Source: Platynereis dumerilii (Eukaryota > Annelida > Polychaeta > Phyllodocida > Nereididae). From it: DNA of 64,000 nucleotides. The stretch is taken from the NCBI GenBank assembly GCA_026936325.1, contig JAPTHN010000008.1, forward strand, positions 48,277,706 to 48,341,705, given 5' to 3'. The translations under genes were made by a program, and so were the position numbers. Shown here one piece after another: positions 1 to 13,500 of this stretch. The notes below the pieces were generated by a model. That model was not told the DNA's origin. It ran no database searches and saw nothing but the letters and a program-made list of their open reading frames with translations. Positions within the stretch are counted from its first letter, which is position 1. Each line of letters begins with the position of its first letter.

Positions 1-1027
1 GGCGGGAAAATGGAGCAGTGGCGCCAGTCCCTGGCGATGTGATAAGCGGAACTACTGAGCAGATTCATGCGCCCCTGGTGGCAGAGGACAGTTGCCATAG
101 AAAAACGTAAATAAGACAGCAGTGGAACTGCTTTCTGGTGTTATCAGAAGGAGAGGATAGATCAATAAGGATAGGTGGATAGTTTAGGTGAGTGGCATAG
201 CTATGGGAGGAGTTTTTAGCTGTTGCAGGTGTGAGCATGCCACTCATGATTTTTGTATCTTATATCCGGCAGGTATGCTGATAGGTGTATGGCACATGCT
301 GAATGAACTCATAACTAACAAAAACAAATTACTAAAAGCTGTTAAATCAGTGACATTATATAAGGTCAAGTTGAATGTTAATTTTGAAACCACTATGGAT
401 GCTGTTTTGCAAAGAGCAATGACAAATAATAATTTGGCATTATATGCCACGTACATACATCATTCAAAAGTATAATCATACACAAGCAATAAGCTTTTTC
501 TCAATTTTTGGGCCCTATACTTTATAAAGATAATATACCCGTTAAAAGCATGTTCTGCTACATGGACCTGATCCTGTCTACAAGTGGACTGCTCTTGCAT
601 TGCCACAGATCAGAACATATGCTGTCTTGTGTTGCCACCTAGTGATTAGTGTACTGTTCCGCAAGCTCCTGCAAGCGTCCACATCATTTCGACCAGAGGA
701 ACACACACAATGTTGTCTGGAAGACACCGGGGCTGTTTCTGAGTGTGCTGATGGGCTTGTCAACTTCCTTAGAGAATGTGATTGCCGAGTCTGACTCTGG
801 TATACATCAATGTTGAATAGAAATTTTGTGAATGTGCAATGAATTTAGAACTATTTCTTGGGACAGCAATGGTGTAGCATACATAATCAACTTTTGTGCT
901 AGGTGGCAGCAGCATACAGTTCTCATTTTCACAAGACTGGACCTGATCATAAGCAGCACAGCTGTAGAATTGCAGCCTGAGCTGTGCTACAGCAACAGCA
1001 AATACATGTCAATGAATATTTATTATT
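1..1027. other. No gene recognised; left edge
   Basis: I see no convincing host gene here. Short open frames exist on both strands (for example 188-475 plus and 244-456 minus) but lack a complete splice context or a recognisable domain. Two loosely inverted segments near 605-643 and 900-935 share a GCCACCTAG-type core and are probably old repeat debris. The missing 3' exons of the receptor gene to the right are expected to lie beyond this edge. Confidence 0.5.
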
Positions 1028-1414
1028 GGGCAATTTCGTAAAGTCTGATTCACAGATTTGACACTTTAGCAGCTTGTGTGGCCCTACCATTACATCTCAG
1101 CTATTTCATTGTTAAACAGGAATGAGGCCAGGTAATACGAGTATCAGACAAGCCATCAACCAAAGCTTCAAGTGCAACCGGAGCTGAGCTACGTCAAAAT
1201 TTCATCGTGTCGGATGTACATCATGTGAGTACATCCGACACGGTGACATTTTGCCTTGTAGCTCAGCTCCTGTTGTACTTGTGGCTTTGGTGAATATCTT
1301 ATCTGATACCCCTATTACCTGGCCTCATCCCTGTTTAACAATAAAATAGCTGAGGTGTAATGCTGGGGCTACACAAGCTGCCAAAGTGTCAAATCAGACT
1401 TTACGGAATTGCCC
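1028..1414. mobile_element. Fold-back MITE, 387 bp, with 7-bp target duplication
   Basis: Two arms of about 185 bp (from 1028 and ending at 1414) are near-perfect inverted copies around a short centre near 1212-1226. The ends read GGGCAATT and AATTGCCC. TATTATT flanks both sides (1021-1027 and 1415-1421), a clean target-site duplication. It encodes nothing and is a non-autonomous DNA transposon just downstream of GPCR exon 6. Confidence 0.85.
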
Positions 1415-1526
1415 TATTATTACTTACTGGCCTGCCCAGCTTGAGTCTTTCTTGGCTTTCTGACAGTACTGTAAAACGTGCACAATGTTTTTTAAATAGT
1501 TTTTGGTTTGGAAATATTTGACTTAC

Positions 1527-4500
1527 CTGCAATGAGAGTTGGTATTTTTCCAACTGAGATTCTTCCGGCATCCCTTACACTGCAACTGCTGAAATGGCTC
1601 AATGTCAACATGGTCAGTACCACAGAGACAGCCAAGGTCAGCATCAGCAGCAGCAATATAATCTGAAAATCAAATCGAAGATGTAATCTAAAGAATGCTC
1701 TCAAAGCCTAAAGCATATAATTTGGGACCATTAAGAATTTATGACGGGGGGGAGGGAGTTTTGCCAGAACTTCCCGTCAAAAATTGATACCCCATCCTGA
1801 GTTCCATGCAGATTTTTGGTACCCACCCTTGGGTTTCATGTGTGTTTTTAGTACCCTCAACATACAAAGCAATACATATATATTGTTTATATATATATAA
1901 TGTGCCCCTTGTACAGTCGCGGTACAGATTCACAGACTTTTCCGAGTAAAAATGCCTGGTCAAACTGAGTATATGGGCATTTTGTAACTTTTTTTTGTTG
2001 TCTCAAAATTTCTTACCCTCCCCTTGGACATGTTTTCAAAACTCAGTAACCCCCCCCCCGAAACAAATGTGAAAAGTTAGTAGCCCCTCGGGCAAAACTC
2101 CCCCCCCCAGTCAAAAATTCTGACCTGTCCCTTACAGGCATTAAACTTTTGTAATCGAGCCTTATCAAAATCTTTCAAAATCTAACTTAAGTATAAGCAA
2201 ACCCAAAGGTAATTTGGGAAAGGAAGAAGATTCGGCTTAAAAAATTCCAAGTCTTGCCGGAGGTGTTGCTGCCCATTACCTGACTGGAGACCTACCTATG
2301 CAAGTGGAGGTCATCACATCTGCGTAAGCTGAGTCCCTACTTCCAAGCCTACAATATCCGCACAGCCGCTGGGAAAGTGAAGTTCATTCTAGACCCGTCG
2401 CATCACTGTGCAGAAGAAAATGAACTGGAAGCTGCCGAGTATATGACACGAAGATTATGCTACACTCTACACAATCACAGGTCCATTCTATTTGGAACGG
2501 GCTCCGCGAATACGGCTGCTAGAAGGAGACTGCAGAGGAGGCAACTAGCCGTGTGCCGCTGACGTGTTTTTTTTAAATTCTTAAACCAGTGACATAACAT
2601 TTCTAACTTCACAAACCTTTAAACCAAAACGTTTTAACCTGGATTTTAATAACGTTTTAATTCGGATTTTAATAAGGTTTTAAATCGGATTTTAATAACC
2701 CTTCAATTTACTTCATACGCGGACTTTTTAACTCAATTTTATCACGGAGACTTTTAAAATATTACCTCATCCAATGAGGGTTCTCCTGCCACAGAGGAGG
2801 AAATTACAACTACAAGTTCAAGGTCATCCTGTCCAGCCACTACCAAATCACTCAGAGTTCCAGTTCAAACCCAGTTCTCTTGTGTTATCAGATTCACAGC
2901 CAAGTGCTCTATCCATTACAGTCTGTTACTTACTTTGATATAGAAAAATTAGGAACAGTTCACTGTGAAAAATGTAGTTCGTGACTCCTGATAGCTGATG
3001 AAGTGTCATCTTTTCTGCTTGCAACATGGGAAACATAGACGTTGTTTGATTAGTCATGATCAAGAGAAGGCCATTTGACTTTTCATTTATTTTAGAGTGA
3101 AAATCTGATGCATTATCCTTTTGTTTTGCTGTCACCAACAAGCGGGATAAGTCTCCTTAAATCAAATCAACATTGAAAGTATTGGGTATGATCATGACAA
3201 ATCATCAGCATGTTGACACACAAAGTGCCATTTTCATTTTTCACAGTGCAACAGTCCACTCTTTTTCTATATCAAAGTGACAGATGGCAATCTATGGGAA
3301 CTCTCTATCATGGCAATACCTTGATAAAGCTTGCCCAGTAAACGTCTATATATTAACTTAGATACTAAAATTTAATGTTCTTTCTCTTTGTTTGATTAGA
3401 AGATATACTTACACAAACATACTTCTTGGGTGCTCGACTAGCAGTGACAGCAGAAAACGGTCGTGATATCATGATGTAACGTTCGAAAGCAAGTGCATTC
3501 ATGATAACCACACAAAACTGTCTGGAGCAATCCTCGACCATCCATAGGAAAGAGCATGAATAAACCTGAGAATGGAGACCAACAAATTTAATGACTATAT
3601 CTCATTGCAGTTTCCATGATATCCTTAGGGATAGTTGCAGATTAGCGGTCCACAGAACTTTTAAAAATGAAAATTTGATCAGTTCATTCAGCAAAAAATA
3701 ATATCTGGCGGCATAGGTGCGAATAAACAAACAAATTGGTTTAGTGTATGTACCCAGTAGAGCTTTTTTTCCTCGGTGATTATAAACTGTAATCTCTGTA
3801 ATCTCCAAAATGAATTTAGTCGCCAAAAATAGTTTATGACAGTTTTTAAGCTGTTATTTATGTTTCGCGCAGTTATACACTGATTAATTTTGAATTGAGG
3901 AGGCCTGGTTCCAATGCAAAACAATGAGTAACTGTCAAAAACACAAAGGAGAGGGTGGAGGCTTCAGTATCTCAGCACTTGTGGGTGACTGAGATTGAGA
4001 CTGAGATCAAGCAATTGACTGTTTGTCGACTATAGTTTTGTTATACAAGTGATTATACAAGTTTCAGTCACCTGGTTGTCTTAGAAGCGACTACAGAGTG
4101 ATTATGAATGTACAAAAGTTATAATCACAATACTCAGGTGACACCAAGACAAGGACTATGGCTATAGATGATTGAGACGAAATTAATTCCAATTAATCCC
4201 AGCCTCCCAAGCCTGTGAAGATAGAGAGTAGATAGAGATAGACAGATATATAGACAGACAGATAGATAGATAAATACTTGACTTTAAGAGGACATATATC
4301 TCTATGTCTCAATCCCCCAAAATGAAAAATAACGAAATAAAATGATGGTTAGGTTCACACATATTTACATAATTTCAAAAGTTAACACAACACTTGCATT
4401 ACTTAATTACTGCAGTTCCAAGTACAGAAAAGGTTGGGGAACACAGAATTTGTTTAGGATAAACCGGCAATGGTAGACTTGGGCATTACACATGTGACAG

Positions 4501-7500
4501 AGCAGTTCTCTGTCTCAACACTTCTGAGGGCGATTATGCATTTAATGTATTTTCAGTCTTCACATTGTATAATCACAGCAGTTTTGTACTTACACTGAGA
4601 CTGAGATTTTACACTTCAGTTTGGGGCAAACTGAAACAATGTTTAGAGGTGCCAATATAAGGTGATTATAAATACATATTGTGATATAAACATTGTGGGT
4701 TTCTGCTCAATGATAGATAAATAGATATATAGGTAGATAGATAGATAGATGGACGGATGGATGATTGGGGCTTTACGTCCTGTATTTATGCACTTGGTAG
4801 GCTAATTAGGACAGGGGGAGGACACAGCAATGAGGCAAAGGATGATTGAAACCGCCGTCCAACATAGGCCCAGGTGACCCGGCAAGAGCTGGATTCAAAA
4901 AACCATGGACCCAGCGATTGGCAGCCCAGCACGCTACCACTAGACCAACCCCCCCCCCCCCCCGATAGATATGCCCTTTTGATCTTAAAGAAAAAATATT
5001 ATTAGGCCTTATTTTATCTATTTCAGGCACAAATTTGTAAGTATATATTCAAATTATTATTAACTCTCTATCAAAATTTTGTCACGTGAAATTGGCGCAA
5101 ATATGATTTGCCCTTTTTCGTCTGACCACCCCTGCTGCCCGCGATTCCTTCCGGCAACCCTTGATAGATGGATGGATGGATGGATAAATTGATAAATTGA
5201 ACAAATTTTGTGATAACAAGTATTTTTACAATCTTCTATGAAAATTAAACCTGTTGATGCGCATTTCAAATACTTTAGTGGGTCCCTTGTGTCAGTGTAT
5301 AGACTCTTTACTGAACAAGTAAAATGTCCCACTCATTGGGTATATATGTGTAGCATGTAGAGGACTTCACAATACATTTATTAGGTGAACCTGCCAGATA
5401 TTACCTTGAACTGAGAAAATCATGCCTTGGCTCAGTTTAATATCTTTGTGTTTATACAAATACTTAAGAATAAATCCATGTTGAAACATGCTGAAGTGCT
5501 CAAATTTAATTTGATTGTTTTTCACGAGGTTGGTTGGGGCAGAGAGATCATGGATTAAATAGTTAATTCTATTGCAAATCATCACAGTTGTTAGAAATCT
5601 AACTGTCGACAGTGTTTGCTTGTTTAACACTGTTTTCCCAAATTGTCAGTAATCCCCTTAGTAGCCATAGTCGCCATTTGGAGAGATTACAACTCATAAT
5701 CACCGAGGAAAAAAAGCTCTACTAGAGCTTTTTTTCCTGAGGCATTAACAGTTTTATACCATTCGACACCTCTGTCAGCCAATCACAAGCCAGTATTTCA
5801 CTGCAATAAAACCCATATTCTTGTTGTCCAGTTATCCTCCCATGGGAGAATAATAAGTGAAGCTGTGAAAACAGCACTGCAACAAAGGTCTTAATTTGGG
5901 CCACCAATGAATGTACAACATAAATACACAAAATTTATCAATGATCAACACAATGTCTCACTTCAGCAATCAACAAAGACGCATATCTTCAAATTGTCAC
6001 TGCTTTTCTAAATTCCAAGTAAAGCAACTTCAACTTTAACAATTTTTGATGTCACGAAAAAAAGATAGTGTATCTATTTAGAAAATTAAAAGAAGGAAAA
6101 CCAGAAGAACCCAAAGTACATGAATGTAAAAGTTAGCACGTGGAATTATACACTATGAAATTTTGTTCCCCAATAAAACATTTTAAAAGCCAAACAATGA
6201 AGGCAGGTAGTTGTGGGTAGGTGTACAGTGTGCACAGTGCAGCCCTCTAATGCTGAATCTATTTTTCTCACTGGTGTTTGCTGATAACATCTGCAAAAAG
6301 GAGAGCACACACCAATAACCATAATTTTCCCCCAGCATAGTCACTGATACAAGGTACCTCAATTTATAGGGTGACCCTATAAATTGAAGCATATTCATAA
6401 TAAATATAAATTAAATATAAATTAACAAACATAATTAAATCAGACAAAATATATAAATAGCACAGATTAACTAAAATGGAACATCCATGGTGTAGTAGAA
6501 TTTATGTTTAAGTAATCCAAAATTAATCCAAAATAAGCCAGCATTGGTTATCATGACCAGAGTTTAGCAATCGAAACATGAGTGACACTGAGATATGGAC
6601 GGGAGTGCAACGGGATTAGTGCTGAATTTTCCAAGTCACTCCCGTCCCGTTCCCGGGCTTTTGGGTTGGAGGGGATCCCAGTCCCGTCCCATCCCACCAG
6701 TTTCAATCCCACTCCCGTCCCGCTCCCGGTCCCAAACTGACCTGGGACTCCCATGGGTCCCATGGGAGACGGGACTCATTGTCTCGTCAATCCCGTCCCG
6801 CCCCGATATTCATCTACATCAGTGTCAAATTTCAGTGAATAGTAAGAAATGGAAGAATTCTATTCTATTCTATTCTATTCTATTCTATTCTATTCTATGC
6901 AAATCTAAGATCCAAAGTTCGAAAACTCAACTGGGCATCTATTGAATTATTATTATTTTCGTCTTGACTAAAATGTTTAGCATCACTCACCTTTTCAGCT
7001 ATTTTTGTTGGTTGATGGTTTTACATGGCCAGTTGTGGAACAACTCCATATTATAAGTAAGAATTGATCAATATTCCCAGAATCATTCACATGTTTAAGC
7101 TGCTTACACATACAATTCATCTGATAAACTCAGGCTTGTTCTTCACACCTGGGATTAAGTTAAAGTGTTTGACTGTTTCATTGTTTGATATTTGTTGTTT
7201 GTGAATTACATGTTTCGGTTTTCTCTCATGGTATAAGCCGGTTATTCACCACGGGATCGGCAATGTGTGTTTATCACAGCTCGGGCTAACGCCCTCGCTG
7301 GATAAATCACATATTGCCTCTCCCTAGGTGAATAACCTATACGTAAATCTCCATAATCTCAAAAATGCCTTAGTCGCCTGAATTGGATGGTCACAGTTTT
7401 AAGTTGTTGGTTTCTGTTTCAGACAGTCACATCTGGAAAATTGTGTATTGTTGAAAAGTGGTATCACAGTTAGCAAAATTCCATTCTGATATGAATTTTA

Positions 7501-10500
7501 ACAGTTGTAATATGTAACTGTTCGAATGTTTGCTTGTTTAACACTGCTTTTCTTAGTGGCCAGTAATCCTCTAAGTGTCCATAATCGAAATTTCAAGTGA
7601 TTGCACCTCATAATCGCCAGGACAAAAAACTCTCGTAAGAAGATTAGGAGACCAACAGAAAATTGTTAATGACGTGGCAAAGCCAGTTTGCAAAATTGAA
7701 AATAAGAAAATTAATTTTTCCAATGGACCACCAATCTGCAAAGAGCTCTAGTGTCGCCTTTACGTTATGGTCAATCTGAGAAATGAACTGCTGTTATGGC
7801 AACTTACAGAAATATAGAAGATGTTGGTCACTTTCAATTATTTGCATCTTATAAATCTCTTCTTGTCGAAAATGAGTTTCATAATCCCAATCGGGAGTAT
7901 GGTAACATGATTTTGAGGGGACAGTACTGTGATAGAAAGCACATGTTCACGTTACTGTGCTCTTGCTTGTATTTACCCAATAATTATAGCTTTCTTTTAA
8001 ATTCAGTTTCTGTATTCTGCAGTTTGTCTATGTGGTGCTTAAAATATTTCCACTGCTTGTGCAATGAGAGTCTCGAAAGCATCATAAAAAAGAAAACAAA
8101 TTCAGAGGCCATTTACGAGAGGAGACAGTAATGTACTTTACTGTACACACTCAGATGGAGCAGTCGATTCAGAGTTTCTTCGTTTTTGACTTTGAGCATT
8201 GTCTTTTAGCAGACCTATAATCAATATCACTCATTATCTGCATTGTTTGATATAACAGTTTTATGAATTGGTCCCGACAGACACAAACAGGTCATGGCCT
8301 GCATCTTATTGTTTCACCAAAGTTTACAAGTATCAATTATTTATTAAATGCAGGTCCTCATTAGGTCCTCTATATTGAGATTAGTGGCTGCCCAGCAAGG
8401 ACAATAAGTTTTCTGTTTGTAAAATAATATGTAAAAGAGGGGGCAATCAATATTTAGAACTTTATACTTAGAGCATGATAATGATATGAATCTATAACCC
8501 TGCCTAAATATATTCTAAATTTAAAAAAAATTTAAAAAAATCTGAACAGTTGAAGATTAGTTAAATATTAAAAATTCTTACATTAGCGAAAATTGCTTCT
8601 ACAAATTTCTTGGTAGTGGTACTGAACAACTCATGGACTGGTGAAAGCAGCGAGACTGAAACATTGATGGTTCCGGAAATACAGAGTGCGATGAAATATC
8701 CATGGACAGGATTAAATTTCTTGCGAGTTTCCTGGACCAAAATGCGAAAGCAGCCAATTTGTATAATGATACAAATTCCTGGAATAAATATATTGGAATG
8801 TACAGAAGATAGATAATATGTAATATATATATATTCATAATGTTTTTCTGGCACCAGTTTGATTTTATATGAATTCAATTTTTCTGAAACATGTGCTTCT
8901 CCAAGCCAATGTTCTGATCAAACAGGAAGTCATATACCTGTGGTGTTGCCAGTTCCAGCCTGATAAGCAAAATGCTTCTCTGGAGCCCTTAAGCAATATG
9001 CTTAAATAAACATACATAACATAACATAACATAACATAACTTGCCATGTTGTTGCACCATGCCTATGCTGATTCATTTGCGCGCCCTCATGGCCAATACA
9101 ATCCCAGGAGACTTAAAGGTTTAATATTTGTGGATAGTTTGTAATTCTATATATTCTGCACCAAAATTTGTGAGCCAATCAGGTGACGTGATATCAATCA
9201 CGTGCCACGCCAATAAATAACGATATTGGCGTGTGAAAAGTGTTATTGGCGCCTTAAGTCTATATTGGCGTCCTCAGTGCACATGCACTAGAGTTAATGC
9301 AGCACTATGCCCTGTATCAATGTAGTCTTTGATTGTACATGTATTGACTCCTTTCCAATCAAATTCTCAATTACTATTGAAGGAAACACAGCAACTTTTC
9401 TACTATCAAGATGCTAATTGCTATTAAGGATAATTGACAAAATTTCAATTGAAACTTGTGTCACTCTCAGACTCTCTAAATGAAACTATTTCTAGTTCAT
9501 AAAAAAAATCAATCCATTTGAAGAAGAGCAATTAAAGCAAGATAACCTAAAGTCCTAAACTAAAACTTTAAAAAAGAAATCATAAAAATGATTTTACAAT
9601 AAGGAATTACCCAAAAGCGCTTTTATAAAATAGAATTTAAAAATTGAAAGGTTACAAATCAATAGATAGATAGACAGTTTGATAGATAGATAGAAAGGTA
9701 GGTAGATAGCTAGATAGAGAGCTAGGTAGATAACTAGATAGATAGCTAGATAAAAAGCTAAATAGAAAGCTGGATAGATTTGGATAGATCGATTTTTTTT
9801 TCAGAATTTCAAATTGAAAACAGGCAAACATGACATTGTATCAGTCTGAAAATTTTGGTGTAGAATATAACAAATAGTGGATGTTGAGTCGACCAATATT
9901 GAGTTTTATTGGCCTTAGCAGGTAATATTGGTCTCGGCCTGCGGCCTCGACCAATATTACTGCTTCGGCCAATAAAACTCAATATTGGTCTCCTCACCAT
10001 CCACTATCTATATAATATAAGCTGTTTTGTCCTAGTGTTTCAGTACTGAAGTCGATATTGAAATGTCTACAATCCTCTATTATACAAGGTAATAACACTC
10101 TGAGAATGAATCAATCGCATAATATTACAACAACAACAATGACATTTACCCATTTCAACAACCATGAGGACACCCTTGATGTCACTTCGCGCTGAAAACA
10201 TTTCATAAACTGTTGAATCTTGGCACTTCCCCTCATCATCCATAACTGCATAATGTGTGCTTGAGGAGACATTGCCTTTGGCATTGCAGTGCTTTTGGAC
10301 AAGATTGTGCAACTCTTCCTGGGAAGCTTTGCTTCTGACAGCTACTGATAGAGGCAACTGACACAAATCTGATTCTTTGCCCAGTGGACCAAAACTGCAT
10401 ATAGTCCTGCCATAAAGACCATCACCTGTGGTTTCTTCTGGTTGTGACACTGAGGACTGGTCTTGTTTACCGTTATGATTGCCACATTTTGGGTGGTCCA

Positions 10501-13500
10501 ACGGAGCCATTCTAACATGTTCATTCACAAAAGTGACTAAATTTTCAGCTTTCAAACAAGAAATGAATGCTTTCATCCCTACGTCCAAGTTTTTCTGAAT
10601 TAGCACAGCACAATGGTAAAAAAGAGATGCGGCCTCCTGGTCGTTGTTTTCCAAAGGCAAAATCCAAATACAGTGACGCTGCACAGGTCCCTTTTCTTCA
10701 ATCTCCCAAGGAAAAAGAAACATTTCATCTGTAATAAAACCAGTACTTTCAGAAGTCTACACGCTTAACAAAAAGGTTTTGTATGGAACCTTTAAGGGTT
10801 CTATAAGCTGGTAAAGATAAGGAATCCTAAAAGGTTCATTACACAACTTTAAAAAGGTTTCAACAGCAAACAAAAACAGCATTTAGATAATCCAGCTGCA
10901 CTGAACTCCCATATTGGAACACCTTTCTCTCAAGTTGGGAGCATAGAGTTCCATCACAGGGCCTTCCCACCAGTATTGAACCTTTTCAGTACAGTTGAAC
11001 CTTTAAAAATATTTTTTCAGCTGTGGTTTCTTTATATATCATGAAGAATCTTTTGTGTTAGGGTCAAAATTTGAAAACCTTGAAATTTCAACTGAAAAAA
11101 TTTTGAAAATTTTTCATTCCAGAAATGCCTTTTAAAGTTTGCGTTTGGTAGATCAAACAATCAGCTATCACTGGACTTTCATGTCCAAGGGTCCCAATGC
11201 CCTGCTGATCTGTACTGAGGTGATAAACACAGCTGTGATGTTTTTTACTGTCATTGAAATCACACTTCTAACTAAAAAAGTCTGACCAGTTAGGGCTAAA
11301 CCATCTATCGCCAATGATTAGGCAAGTTGCTTACATATTTATGGCCAAGTTCCAGGTCTCTAGAGCCAATTATTTTTGAGAAACTGCATTTTGATCAATT
11401 AAAATACCAAATATGTGTGTCATTAGCATCATGCCTATAACTTGAAATCTGTACCACTTAGAGCTGAAAATGTATTACCAACAAATAGAAAAGTGGCTTT
11501 TCTGCTCACATTGAGCAATATTTCACGTCTCTATGACCAATAGTTATTGAGACAGAACATATCCTTGAAGAAGAAATTTACAAACACAGGCAAAAATACT
11601 CTTTTCATCAATAGTTTGGATTCTGAATAATAAAGATAAACTCCACTACTCCCTTCTTTGCTGAACCATATTTCAGATGCTAAACGATGGTAAAATGTTA
11701 CTGGCACCCCATATTTGGTTAGTAGTTTCAGAGAAGCACCAAACTTCATACTAAGCATGTCAGATGCAAGGAAAATGCAAAAATGTTATGTTATAGTCTG
11801 TTGAAACATTTATTGATAATATATATTTAACTGATTTCAACTCCAGTCACCTGCAACAAAATTTTACTTAGGTAAAGGCAATAAGCTATTTTTGACATGA
11901 TGCTAATGACAGCGTGATGCTAATGATAATTACAGTAAAAATCTTTGTAGGGACCTGTGAAAAACTGGCAGTCTGGCAATATGTGCATGCAATGACCTGA
12001 TGAACACCAAAAACATGTTCACAGTGATTTTGGTCCAGAAATATGCCATCAAAATAGAGAAGCAAGGCATTTGCTAATGACAAATTGAGAAAGGACAACT
12101 GACATGCCAACAGAAATACTCTAATATTTTGGTTTACATAAATGATACAGAGCTACAGATAGTTCGGTTATTTTCTGGTGTTCTCAGACAACATCGGGCA
12201 CTAGGTTATCTCACAAAATGAGTGTCCCGTTATTTTTTATTAAGAAACAAATCCGGCGTGCTGCTAATGACGCAATATTGGAGACATTGACACAACAACC
12301 TCCTGCTCTTATTCGGAATATTATTTCAGGTACGTATTGGTGACCAGATTTTAAAATACTGATAGTTAAGTCTCCATTTATGGAAGAGTTTAATTGAATT
12401 GGGATCCTGTACTAGTTTTTGTGATGCGATCTTTCAAAGAAAATGTTTTAGGAGACAGGCCATTTTCAGGGGTTTGGCCACTTCATTGCTATTTTTGGAT
12501 TGGATAAAAATATTCAGCCACATATATTTTGCTGTATACGTTTTGCTAATATCCTTGTCTATGACAAATGACAACAAGAGGTCCTCTATTAGTCTTCCTG
12601 TCATCATGAATTATTGTTAAACACCGGAGACAAGAATTTCAGTCTTATCAAATTTTGATCCGTTAAGAGTCTATTTATAAAATAATCCACTTCTTCAAAT
12701 TATCACAGAAATCTTGCCGTTGCCTGTCCACTGTCCAGGTCTATCATTTCGACTTACCAGTTGCAGTTGTCTCCATCCCTGATTGAGTAGTGAAATATCC
12801 CTCGGTTGTGACGGTTTTCTGTAAATATAATTGTCACCAGTTACTAAGTAATTGAATAAATTCAGAGACGTCTGTCCTTAGTTTAATGTACATATCAGGC
12901 AGACAGCCACATGGTTAATTAACTTTAATTAAGAAGGATCATTTGTTTCAAAATAGATATTTTGGATGATATAAAAGTGTACAATCAATGGAAATTTCAT
13001 TTATGTATTAGAATCTGTTGCTGAAATGCGTTTATCAGAACAGCAGGACATACAATGGACTGTTGAAGAGGAATTGCGACCATTTTGCTTCTCGATGGAA
13101 GAGTGACCGTCTCAGATTTCTTTTCAAGCCAAAAAAGTCCCACATTTTGTTGCAATACGCGACAATCTGGAGGTGAAAGACTAAATTTGATACCAGTTTT
13201 ATACTACAACTGCAATCAACAAAAATCAAATCAAATCAAAAACATTTTGTTTAAAGTTGGCACATCCATCAAAGACAACACAAGCCACAGGCTTTTACAT
13301 CTGACATTATTAAAAATAGCATGCAATGCATGCATCGTGTCCTCGAGCAATTCAATAACCCCTTATAACTCAATGGGATATGATCATAACATTAACACAT
13401 CTCTATAAATTGTCAAAAATTACATTCTATCTGTTTATCAATCTATCTATCAATCTATCTATCTATCTGTCTGTCTATCTATCTGTTTATCTATCTGTCT

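Noticed and set aside
244-456. Minus-strand frame with an FSMCHTP segment resembling the TM6 FxxCWxP motif and a phase-compatible acceptor
   Set aside because: It would follow GPCR exon 6 in frame, but TM5 is missing, no donor precedes its stop, and the stretch before the motif lacks the usual basic loop. Probably coincidence.
188-475. Plus-strand 95-codon frame with helical-looking content
   Set aside because: No promoter, partner exon or family match; it overlaps the minus-strand frame above.
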